Shown here: positions 55,625 to 64,000 of the stretch, in pieces
Numbering within the stretch: position 1 is the stretch's first letter
Layout of the letters: every line of letters begins with the position of its first letter
DNA from: Paratinospora sagittata
Taxonomy: Eukaryota; Streptophyta; Magnoliopsida; Ranunculales; Menispermaceae
NCBI GenBank assembly: GCA_035771175.1
Contig: CM069598.1
Coordinates: 12,630,539-12,694,538 of the forward strand
Length of the DNA stretch: 64,000 bases
Direction: 5' to 3'
Made by a program: the position numbers and the translations under genes
The notes under the pieces: model-generated
The model's input: the letters and a program-made list of their open reading frames with translations, nothing else
Databases searched by the model: none
Told to the model about the DNA's origin: nothing

Positions 55625-58600
55625 TCAGACTCCTGAAAGAACTGTATCGGTGAGATGGCAAGAGTAAGTCTGAAACTCTTGGAGAAAATGCTCTGCAATA
55701 ATTCCTTGGGATGAATCAGAGAAGGGCTGGTAGCCTATATATATAGCATGAAGGCGAGCTGGCCTTTGCTGGCATATCTCAGAAACATGACGTAGCCATG
55801 TGTGACGTGGTGCAAAAAGATCCATGCAGGAATTTAAGAGTGATAATGTAGTGCATGACTGTAAATGTTGCTGTATTTCAGAAGGAATAAAGGTTAAAGC
55901 TATTTTGTATAAGCATGAAATACACCATATATACCAAAAATACTTTTCAGATATATCAGGTCGTAGATGAAATATGAATAAGTAGGGCTTAGTTTGATGG
56001 AGGGCCTGAGGTTGTTGGTAAAGATGGGCTGGATAGTCCAGAAAATAGTTATGGGCATACTCAAACAAATGTTGTTGAGCAAAAGTTTCGACTGTATGAG
56101 CAGTTATGGGCCTAGGTAAGTCAGGAGGAAATATGGCACCTATAAGGGGGAAAATGCCATGGGCATGAATTAACTGGACAGGCCGAGTTTTAGGAATAGT
56201 ATTGGGCTGGATTAATAAGGGGAATACAAGACCATCCTGGAACAGGGAAACCTGTTGAGCATTGGGTTTCTGGATATGTCTGGATAAAAAGTCAGCCAAA
56301 ACATTCTTAGTTCCTGGAATATGTTTAACTGTAAATTGGAACTGAGTAAACCATTCCTGGAGACGAAGAAGTTGAGCAGAGGGAACCATTTTGTTCCTGA
56401 ATTCCAACATTTTGGGGAATGAGGAATTGTCCATTTGAATCTCAAATTGAGCAGGCCTTAAGAAAAAGGCGAACTTCATAACACCATATTTGACAGCAAG
56501 AATCTCTTTGATGGTGATATGGTAATGGAGTTCTGATTCTGAAAATTTGCCGCTGTGATATCCACAAATAGAATCAGTGGAATCCTTTCGTTCAAGAAGA
56601 ACCGCACCCCAGTAATAATCAGACGCATCAGTCTGCAGAATAATAGAGCCTGTACTAGGTATAACCAGTGGGGGAGGATTCTGGCAAATTGTCTTAAGAG
56701 CTTGAACAGCATCAGTATGTGTATCCTGCCAAGGAGGTGGATTCTTTTTCAAGAGAGAAGATAATACTGATGTATGTCGGGTGATGTTAGGGATGAACAT
56801 CCGTAGATAATTGATAATACCAAGAAATTGCTGAAGTTGTTTAACTGTTAAATGAGTATCAGGGAATTGGAGTAATTCCACAGCAATATGAGAACCAGGC
56901 TGATAGACACCATTAAAGAACTTCATACCAAGGAAATCAATTTTGGATGTACACAATATACTCTTCTTCTCAGAGAGCATGATACCATGCTGGTTTGTAA
57001 TATCTAAGAACTGAGAGATAAGCCGGTGATGAGCAGCTTTAGTCTTGGAGAAGAGTAAGATGTCGTCAATATAGATAAGAGCTGTTGCCAGGATAGATGC
57101 ATAAATACGAGTCATGACTTTCTGAAATAAAGAAGGTGCAACCTTGAGACCAAATGGCATGACAGTCCCTTGGTAATGAGCATTAGGGATGCAGAAAGCT
57201 GTCTTGGGGCGATCATCAGGATGAATACCCAGTTGCCAAAAACCTGCTTTCAGATCAAATTTGCTGTAAATTGTGGATCCGGAAAGTAAGGTAAGCTGGG
57301 AGGATATCTTAGGAAGAGGAAATTTATCATCCTTGAGAAAGACATTAAGTGGCTTGTAATTGATAACAAATCTTTTCTTGCCACGTGTAATTTCAGCTCG
57401 TTTATTGACATAGAAGGCTTGACAAGCCCAATCGGAAGTAGTTGGTTCAATCAAACCTTGAGATAGGAGATCATCACATTCTTGCCGTGCTAAGACAAGT
57501 TCATCTGGAGGCATTCCAGGGTGAATAGCCTTTGTAGGATTGATGTCTTCATTCAATTTGAATGGGAGATGGACATAGAACTTTGAATTCTTCCATAGAG
57601 GATGTGTATGAATAAAAGTCTTATGAGATTCACTGAAACAAGACTTTAACTTATCTTGATAATTGGGAATGTCAGCATCCTTAGGAATATCTTGAATGGT
57701 ATACAACTTAGGAATAGTTGTATAGGATAGAGTTTGACCTTTGTAAGAAATTCCATGAGGTAGAATTCTGATTTGAGACTTGGAGTAAAGATCCATTCCA
57801 AACAATAGATCCTTATCAGGAAGATCACATCCAAGTATATTTGTCCATATAATGAGATTAGGGAAGAATTTGAGACCAATCTTCTGAGCAGTAATCAGAT
57901 GAGTCTGAAAAATCTCATTATTAGCAGCTTTGAAAGATTCAGTATGAGGCTTCCAAAATTTATCCGGGAGGATTCGTGGATTCATCATACTTTTAAAAGC
58001 ACCAGTGTCGAAATAACCAATTACCTTGATTGGATTATCAAATTTGGTAGGTAATACGGAGATTTCAGCATAGGGCATAACATGAGAGACAACCATAGAA
58101 GGTGGCTGATATGGCTTAATCATGCCGATATAATCATCATCGTCATCAAGAGACGAAAAAGGATCCTCATCATTATCGGAAGAAGCTTCGTGATAAACAA
58201 AAAGAGTGTCATCATTTGGAGAATCTTGTTCAGAGAATACAGACTCAATATCTTGGTCATCCTGTAGTGAATAAGAATGTTGAATCTGTTGAATAAGATG
58301 TTGGCCTTTCTTATTCTTGTCAGGACACTGTTTAGCAAAATGGCCAGGCTTTTTGCATATATAACACCGAGTAGTGTTAGACGGTGTAGTACGACGTTTG
58401 AAGTAACGAAGATGACGTCTTTTCTTCCACTTTTGTCGTTTGGAGAACTTGGAAAACTTCTGAGGATTCTTTTTATGGAATTTCCATAATTTGGAGGATT
58501 TCTTCTTTTTGTGAGGAGAACAGTGACAATTGGATTTGCATCCAATCTCAAGATACTTCTTATCACAGACATTTGATGTATAGAAGGTAGATGTCTGAGA

Positions 58601-61600
58601 TTCTGAAATAAGTCGTCGTAACTCACAGTTTCGTTCAATGGCTTCAAGAAGTTGCTGGAAGATTTCAGCAAGTGATAATTGTTCCAAAGGTCTTCCAAGA
58701 GCTTTGGGAAGACGGTTTAATTCAGGATGAGTTTCCTTTGGAAGTGAAGCTATGAATGTATGTTTCAGATCTGTCTTATCATATCCGCCAAGTAGATGGT
58801 AACGCTGAAGCATCCGAGAATAATGTTTATAAAGATCTTTCTTGCGAAGAGAACAACATCTCATGGTGAAATATTCTTGTTTGTATTTTTTCTCCAGAAT
58901 AGTAGCATCACCAATAAATTCTCGAACAAGGGTATTATAGAAATCAGTAAGGGAGATCTGAGTGAGTTGCCGCATACGATATTCACCAAGGGAGGAGAAC
59001 CAATCACGGACAAATCCAGTACATCTGGATATAAAGTCAGAGATGACTGCATTAGATGTACGATCAGCAATAATTTGGTTTGACATCCATGCGGCCCAAG
59101 ATATAAGCTTGGAACGCCATTGTTCATAAGGGACATCATCAAGAGAAAACCAAGGGCCATTTCCAGGGCGACTGAAAAATTGCTGAGGATTGGTTTCTTG
59201 AGGCTGATTAGCAGTATCTCGCATATCCATTTCTTCATCAAAAGCCTGAGGTTGAGTCTGTGATGAAGAAGGATCATCAGCCATATGAATCTGATTAAGA
59301 GCAGATATATCCATCAGATAAGAATCATCATTAGATGAGTCAGATAAAGCTAGATCTGTAGAAACATCTGTAAGATTGTCAGATTCTGCAGTAGTGGATC
59401 CCAAAGATAGGGATTCAAACTGATCAAGATTATCAATAGGATTGATATCGTTGAGATCATCATATGGTATAATAGGGTGACTCGGAGGTGGTTGAGTCTG
59501 TGGCGGTTGGAGAGGTATGGGTACAGGAGGAGCTATTGGTGTAGATTGGACAACTGATGTGTATGACTCAAATGGAGAGGATGGCATGGGAGCCTTGCCT
59601 TTATCAGTAGTAAATGGCCTAGGGCCTCTAGGTCGTTGAACAGTTGAGGCTGGTGGCTGTACTGGTTGTGATATTGAAACAACGGGAGGAGCAGCAAAAA
59701 GTATTACTGGTGGTTTGGGAGCAGGAGCTTTACTGGCTAAAATTAGGGTGTTTAGTAACACCGATTGGCGATCATTCTTAGGTGCTGGAGGTGGTAAGAA
59801 TGAGTATGATGGTTGAGAAGGTTGAGATGGGAATGATGATCTGATAAGAGACATCGGATAAGCTTCAGGAAACACCGGAGGTGGAGGTGTTTGAAGTTGT
59901 TGGAGATCATGCATAACATAGGAAAGTTGTTCTTTTAATTGTCTGATCTCATGTTCAGCAGCATCAAAACTTGGACCAGTGATATTATGTTGTAGATAAT
60001 ATCGGAGAATAGTATCCAATTCTTGTATCTTCGTTTGAAGTTCAGTATAATATTGTTGACTGATAGCAGCTTGGATATCTGTGTTTTGAACAAGACTGGC
60101 CGTTGTTGTAGTGAGATTAGTAAGATGCTGATCAATCTGTTGAAGATAACCATTCTGAACAATAGCATTCTTTGTTTGCCAATTCAATACTTCTTCAGCA
60201 GACGATAACGGCTTTGGAGTGCCATCTGATCTGATCTCATTAAGAGGAACAAATGGTTTAGCCGTAGTTAGATGTGTAGGATCTGTCACTCGTTGAAGAG
60301 GAGGGAAATCCTGATCATATGATCCAATTGGATAACAAGGAGAAACCAGTGGAGCTGCAGGTGGAGCTGGAGGTTCTTGATGAAACCGAAGGGAAGGACG
60401 ACAAGAAGACTTAGGAACTTTATGCTTCTGCTTGTTACGAGCTTGGAGATAGGCCTCTTCATATTGATAGAATTCCATGGCGTCATCAGTGGTATAGCCA
60501 TCATATTCATCCATGTTATCATATGAAAAATCATCGATGACGTTATATGAAGGGTCATACTTATCCATCCAAGTGTCGTCGTCATATTCATCAATACATG
60601 AGCAGCCAGGTGCACACATAGAGGGATCACAATCCCATATAAAGTGTCCATCAACATGAGAATGATACATAAAAGATCCATCAGGTTGAAAGGAATGAAG
60701 AGGAGGATCTTCGACCGGTTCATGAGTAGAAACAGGTTGAATCTTCAGAGAATGACAGACAGGGAAATCTGTATTTTGTTGAGGAGATCCAAATATAACC
60801 GGCTGAATCATCATAGAATGATGAACAGGTAAACTTTCAGTGGATTGCTGGAGAGAACCGAAAGTAATCTTGACAGCACCATCAGCTTGCTTCTTCATTA
60901 GTGGGCAGAAAGTACTAGTAACAGGTTCAGAGCGTTTGAGAAAATGCTCATAGTTGGTGAACCATGTTAATGGTAGTATCTCACGTAGTTGTTGTTGAGG
61001 AATCTGCTTAGGAATCTGAATAATTGTAGGAACATCATTGTCATGGACAAAGGCCATGATAGTACCAGTAGGTTTCTGTGTACGCAAGTGGATAGCATGG
61101 TCTTGAAGGCGAAAAGCCATCTGATGATGTAGAGTAGCCATAATACTATCCTGTCGATGCTGAACACCAGAAAATTGGATCTGAACCTTAAACCTTGTAG
61201 GTAAGGTAGGATCTGATAAACAGACGTTGAAATCTGGAGTGATTGTAAAGATCATAGATCCATGACTGAGTGTAGTGATGACTGTTCCTATACAAGCATG
61301 TTCATATGAAAGGAGATTTGTATCGAGCAAAGCGATACGAGCAGTCATAGGTAGATCACCTCGACCATGATAAGAAAGAACAAGACGGATGGCTCCCATA
61401 TGGATATGGGTGTAGCCATGTGATAACCAGTGACGGATGAACGAAGGTTCAAACTCAAGGGTCACATATTGTTCTTGCTGAGTAGCCTCAAGGGTACAGT
61501 GAGTAAGTGCAGTACTTTGGATATATTCCTTAATAGGAGGACTCTTACGACTAATTAATTTTTTAACAGACGTAGTAAAAGACTGAGACTTTTTCGTAAA

Positions 61601-61807
61601 CAACCAGTAAGGATTTAACAAAGGAGGAATAGTTTCAGAAACTTTACTATCTGCAGGTATATGAGTTACTTCGACTAAATCATCAATTTTCGAAGCTTGT
61701 TTAATACATGACTCAGGAAGACTTGAAAAATTAAAGGAGGAAGATTTTAAAATCGGACTAGGGTCGGACGTAGAAGATGAAGGGGGACTATCACCAAAAG
61801 GTTCCAT
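55625..61807 (-). CDS. Pararetroviral polyprotein (movement, coat, protease, RT, RNase H), 2060 aa
   Basis: Uninterrupted frame from ATG 61807 to TGA 55625-55627. Approximate domains: 30K-type movement protein at residues 100-245; acidic and linker region 390-460; predicted coiled coil 555-645; Pro-rich linker 640-790; coat-protein core 885-1100, then a Lys/Arg-rich stretch; zinc knuckle CYICKKPGHFAKQC (1148-1161); aspartic protease with FDTGAFKSMM (1266-1275); reverse transcriptase 1430-1640 with active-site YIDDILLF (1579-1586); RNase H 1720-1845 with LQTDASDYYWGAVL, catalytic Asp1726 and a later KEILAV and MDNSS. A 210-residue tail of unknown role follows, without integrase motifs. The catalytic residues that can be checked are all present. 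The same frame continues open for 170 codons after the stop. Confidence 0.95.
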   Translation of the reverse strand: MEPFGDSPPSSSTSDPSPILKSSSFNFSSLPESCIKQASKIDDLVEVTHIPADSKVSETIPPLLNPYWLFTKKSQSFTTSVKKLISRKSPPIKEYIQSTALTHCTLEATQQEQYVTLEFEPSFIRHWLSHGYTHIHMGAIRLVLSYHGRGDLPMTARIALLDTNLLSYEHACIGTVITTLSHGSMIFTITPDFNVCLSDPTLPTRFKVQIQFSGVQHRQDSIMATLHHQMAFRLQDHAIHLRTQKPTGTIMAFVHDNDVPTIIQIPKQIPQQQLREILPLTWFTNYEHFLKRSEPVTSTFCPLMKKQADGAVKITFGSLQQSTESLPVHHSMMIQPVIFGSPQQNTDFPVCHSLKIQPVSTHEPVEDPPLHSFQPDGSFMYHSHVDGHFIWDCDPSMCAPGCSCIDEYDDDTWMDKYDPSYNVIDDFSYDNMDEYDGYTTDDAMEFYQYEEAYLQARNKQKHKVPKSSCRPSLRFHQEPPAPPAAPLVSPCYPIGSYDQDFPPLQRVTDPTHLTTAKPFVPLNEIRSDGTPKPLSSAEEVLNWQTKNAIVQNGYLQQIDQHLTNLTTTTASLVQNTDIQAAISQQYYTELQTKIQELDTILRYYLQHNITGPSFDAAEHEIRQLKEQLSYVMHDLQQLQTPPPPVFPEAYPMSLIRSSFPSQPSQPSYSFLPPPAPKNDRQSVLLNTLILASKAPAPKPPVILFAAPPVVSISQPVQPPASTVQRPRGPRPFTTDKGKAPMPSSPFESYTSVVQSTPIAPPVPIPLQPPQTQPPPSHPIIPYDDLNDINPIDNLDQFESLSLGSTTAESDNLTDVSTDLALSDSSNDDSYLMDISALNQIHMADDPSSSQTQPQAFDEEMDMRDTANQPQETNPQQFFSRPGNGPWFSLDDVPYEQWRSKLISWAAWMSNQIIADRTSNAVISDFISRCTGFVRDWFSSLGEYRMRQLTQISLTDFYNTLVREFIGDATILEKKYKQEYFTMRCCSLRKKDLYKHYSRMLQRYHLLGGYDKTDLKHTFIASLPKETHPELNRLPKALGRPLEQLSLAEIFQQLLEAIERNCELRRLISESQTSTFYTSNVCDKKYLEIGCKSNCHCSPHKKKKSSKLWKFHKKNPQKFSKFSKRQKWKKRRHLRYFKRRTTPSNTTRCYICKKPGHFAKQCPDKNKKGQHLIQQIQHSYSLQDDQDIESVFSEQDSPNDDTLFVYHEASSDNDEDPFSSLDDDDDYIGMIKPYQPPSMVVSHVMPYAEISVLPTKFDNPIKVIGYFDTGAFKSMMNPRILPDKFWKPHTESFKAANNEIFQTHLITAQKIGLKFFPNLIIWTNILGCDLPDKDLLFGMDLYSKSQIRILPHGISYKGQTLSYTTIPKLYTIQDIPKDADIPNYQDKLKSCFSESHKTFIHTHPLWKNSKFYVHLPFKLNEDINPTKAIHPGMPPDELVLARQECDDLLSQGLIEPTTSDWACQAFYVNKRAEITRGKKRFVINYKPLNVFLKDDKFPLPKISSQLTLLSGSTIYSKFDLKAGFWQLGIHPDDRPKTAFCIPNAHYQGTVMPFGLKVAPSLFQKVMTRIYASILATALIYIDDILLFSKTKAAHHRLISQFLDITNQHGIMLSEKKSILCTSKIDFLGMKFFNGVYQPGSHIAVELLQFPDTHLTVKQLQQFLGIINYLRMFIPNITRHTSVLSSLLKKNPPPWQDTHTDAVQALKTICQNPPPLVIPSTGSIILQTDASDYYWGAVLLERKDSTDSICGYHSGKFSESELHYHITIKEILAVKYGVMKFAFFLRPAQFEIQMDNSSFPKMLEFRNKMVPSAQLLRLQEWFTQFQFTVKHIPGTKNVLADFLSRHIQKPNAQQVSLFQDGLVFPLLIQPNTIPKTRPVQLIHAHGIFPLIGAIFPPDLPRPITAHTVETFAQQHLFEYAHNYFLDYPAHLYQQPQALHQTKPYLFIFHLRPDISEKYFWYIWCISCLYKIALTFIPSEIQQHLQSCTTLSLLNSCMDLFAPRHTWLRHVSEICQQRPARLHAIYIGYQPFSDSSQGIIAEHFLQEFQTYSCHLTDTVLSGV

Positions 61808-61957
61808 GGATACCCTCAGACCTCTTTGTCTTACGTCGGCACTCTCTCTGGCCCGTCAAGACCCTGTCTTTGGTATCCTACGGAGAAACACGGTGAAATA
61901 TAGATTCCTCTGCTTCTATTAAAGACCAAAACCAAATTTCAAAATCTAAGTACTCGT

Positions 61958-62086
61958 TCAATCATCAACTTCGACTATATCACATATATAACAGGCAAAA
62001 CATAAGCGAAGTAAACCACAACATAAGATAGCAAGAATAACTAAAACTATAATCAACCACAAAGGAAGATGACTTAAAAGAGACAT
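61958..62086 (-). CDS. Leader ORF: 42-aa hydrophobic, Cys-rich peptide
   Basis: ATG at 62086 to TGA at 61958, between the primer site and the polyprotein. After a short polar start (MSLLSHLP) it has about 20 hydrophobic residues (LWLIIVLVILAILCCGLL), a Cys-rich patch (six Cys in all) and an acidic end (EVDD). It has the look of a single-pass membrane peptide. An 18-codon ORF starting MCVSLHSV precedes it. I know of no such protein in petuviruses. It could be a translated accessory peptide or only a regulatory upstream ORF; chance cannot be excluded at this length. Confidence 0.4.
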   Translation of the reverse strand: MSLLSHLPLWLIIVLVILAILCCGLLRLCFACYICDIVEVDD

Positions 62087-62245
62087 GGTTTAAATACGAA
62101 GAATATGTTCGAGGATGAGTATAACACTGTGTAAGCTGACACACATAAGAACACCAAGAAGAATTATAACGATAAAACCACACGGATTAATAGGCACGAA
62201 CAACCAGAACAAACTTAACATTTATATACCAGGGTTACAAAACAA

Positions 62246-62260
62246 GTGGCTCTGATACCA
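62246..62260 (-). promoter_or_regulatory. Pararetroviral primer-binding site (initiator tRNA-Met)
   Basis: TGGTATCAGAGCCAC on the minus strand matches the minus-strand DNA primer site of plant pararetroviruses, 439 nt upstream of the polyprotein ATG. Confidence 0.9.
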
Positions 62261-64000
62261 TTTAGCAGTATTTCTTATAAATATTACATTTAATTATGCA
62301 TGGTCATTAGAACACTAATTAATCGTTCTAATTAATTTGTTTTCCTTTTTGACACACACGACTAGAGACTTCTGCTGTAATTGGTTCTCTTAATTAAATC
62401 TTAATTATCAGTTTCTGAAGTGATGATTAAGTACCCATTTTGGATTATACACTGAATAAATTAAAATAATCTAAAATAAATGTTTTTTTTTTCTTCTTCA
62501 GATACCCTTTGTAAGTTTCAGAGAAACTTTAGCTCAATCAAGAATGAGAGCTCTTCTTGTATTTATAGATGTATTGCTATATACTTGTCATGAGACCAAT
62601 GGCAAAATAGTTAGAGCTGTTCTGACGTTCCTAACTATCTAACCACCAGACGCTCCAATTAGTTTACACAAGTTTGTAGCCCCGTCCGATGGGCGACGTT
62701 AATAAAATAATACTACTATAGACTCAATTTAAATTTACTAAAAATGCTACCTTTCTGTGTAAATAATATTGATGTTAAGAATAATATTAACTAATTGATT
62801 AAAATACAATTATATAACATTCTGAATTTGTTGTCTATACGAATTAAAAAAAAAATTCATCTACAATTTTTCACTATTATAGGTTGGTATAAATATTTGA
62901 TCATATATATATCATCGTAACATTTTGATGAAAATTTATGATGCATGAAATTTTGTCAAACAAAAAGAAAAATCATTCTATTTCTTTTAAAGCTTCTATT
63001 AATAAAATACCATCAAATTAGATAATGTAAAATTCATACTCATGCATTTATTTACAACCTTTATAAGTACATAAATATGACAAAATGATGACTAACATTA
63101 CATATATGATGATGCAACAACGAAATGAGTTTGGAAACTTATAACATATATAAACGAAATGAACAACTGGTCAAAGTCAAAGTCATTACATATGTTGAAG
63201 CAAGAGATAGAGAGTGATTGCTGGAGAGATGAAAAGGAGGGGTGGTTGAGAAAGAAAACAAAAGAAGAAAGAGATGAAAGAAAAGGAAAAAGCAAATAGT
63301 GAGAGGTATTGACAATGACATATACCAAACCGAAGGAAAAATATTTTTGTTGACATTTCTCAGGATATATATATAATGAAGGTGGGGTCTCATCTATTTA
63401 AGAAACATTAACATGAAGGTATGAAGGTGGGGAGTGCGTGATATGCTGAGGATTCTTTTTTGGAGTGAGTTATTAGTTCAGATTTATGTCGGATCTTCGT
63501 CTATGTGTAGTCCGAGATATAATGATATTGTTGGGACCTTATATGAAGAAGAACTTGACATAAAGATGACAACTTGACTTAAGAAAAGAACTCTAAAGTT
63601 CTACTCTATGATCAATTTAGTGCAATGATTTGTCATTATACGGTATCACTTCTTTACTTATGTCAAGATGCTTATAGTACTACCCTACATACTACTACTA
63701 CCACACCTATAGTAATTTTAATATCAATTCCAATGCAACTAATACCTATACACTCGGCCTATACACCAAGTTCTTTCCTCTTCTCTCAAATAAAACCCAA
63801 CATACAAAAAATAATCAATGTAATTCACATACCATGCAAGTCAACCCTGTATTTGGAAAGGAGATTATCATTATTCAAGTTTATATATAAGCATATAATA
63901 TGATATTGATAACAATATAAGTTTTTCCATTATTCGATTGGTAACAAGAATATTTGCAATAATTCTAACTCTAGAAATGTAGCAACACTCAAGTTAAAAA
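62261..64000. other. AT-rich right flank of the pararetrovirus, no convincing gene
   Basis: Minus strand CATCTATAAATACAAGAAG (about 62556-62574) is a good TATA box some 300 nt upstream of the viral primer site and in the viral orientation. AACGTCAG (about 62622-62629) resembles an as-1 half-site. A purine-rich tract (63205-63300) and TTTGAC repeats (about 63168-63186, W-box-like) follow. The reading frames here are low-complexity and overlapping, and I do not support any. Confidence 0.4.

Larger units (their letters stand above)
54282..62260 (-). mobile_element. Endogenous pararetrovirus (Caulimoviridae, petuvirus/florendovirus-like), apparently full length
   Basis: About 7,979 bp, minus strand. 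Order: tRNA-Met primer-binding site at the 5' end, leader with a small ORF, one 2060-codon polyprotein (movement protein, coat protein, protease, RT, RNase H), two short 3' frames, then a TATA-containing intergenic region ending in TGGTAT (54282-54287), the first six bases of the primer site. There is no integrase and there are no LTRs, which separates it from Ty3 and copia elements. A one-genome linear copy broken at the primer site is inferred. A single large polyprotein with fused movement and coat domains points to the petuvirus/florendovirus group; genus assignment needs a tree. The main frame is uninterrupted, so integration is probably recent. Confidence 0.9.

Noticed and set aside
54282..62260. 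Interpretation of the viral region as an LTR retrotransposon
   Set aside because: The tRNA-Met site suggested a 5' LTR to its right, but no matching 3' LTR exists, there is no integrase after RNase H, and a 30K-type movement domain is present at the polyprotein N-terminus.
62981..63903. Several overlapping frames of 60-92 aa near the right end
   Set aside because: Overlapping in different frames, Ser/Phe/Ile-rich from AT- and CT-rich DNA, no domain, no splice-compatible neighbours.

Overview
The window is nuclear DNA of a flowering plant, most likely a woody eudicot. Genes are split by GT-AG introns, intergenic DNA is AT-rich, there are nuclear genes for plastid proteins (PsbQ, a PsbQ-like protein), and plant-type SINEs, LINEs, Ty1/copia and hAT-like elements are abundant. 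I see no bacterial features, tRNA or rRNA genes, or CRISPR arrays.

Layout, left to right. At 1-231 (minus) is the first exon of a gene running off the left edge; it encodes what looks like a plastid transit peptide. At 1323-2264 (plus) is a two-exon phytocyanin gene broken by two adjacent in-frame TGA codons, the first exactly at the copper-ligand Cys. At 3568-14829 (minus) is a subgroup IVc bHLH transcription factor (ILR3/bHLH115 type, five coding exons, 237 aa). Its 9.2-kb first intron holds a decayed LINE, an hAT-like element and SINEs. At 17602-17931 (minus) is a small membrane-anchored proline-rich protein that I do not recognise. At 20730-25798 lies a very young Ty1/copia element with a 5-bp target duplication, LTRs differing at one base, and one frameshift. 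At 28480-31300 (plus) is a seven-exon beta-amylase without a transit peptide. At 33070-34421 and 35547-36910 (plus) a PsbQ-like gene and PsbQ itself stand in tandem with matching intron phases. At 37762-50400 (minus) is the gamma subunit of translation initiation factor eIF2 (eight coding exons, 464 aa), whose 8.6-kb fourth intron carries a resolvable nest of hAT-like elements, LINE ends and a SINE. At 52111-54274 (plus) is a decayed MADS-box-like gene with an hAT-like element in its first exon. At about 54282-62260 (minus) is an apparently full-length endogenous pararetrovirus (Caulimoviridae, petuvirus/florendovirus-like) with an intact 2060-codon polyprotein and three further small reading frames. 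The rest, to 64000, is AT-rich DNA without a convincing gene.

The host genes do not form a pathway; they are ordinary neighbours: translation initiation (eIF2 gamma), the oxygen-evolving and NDH-associated thylakoid lumen (PsbQ, PsbQ-like), starch breakdown (beta-amylase) and iron-response transcription (bHLH). The most unusual material is the pararetrovirus with its extra reading frames, the self-nested hAT family that creates a large inverted repeat in an intron, and the tandem PsbQ/PsbQ-like pair. Exon coordinates come from reading splice signals and checking that frame and length close; UTR ends are approximate.
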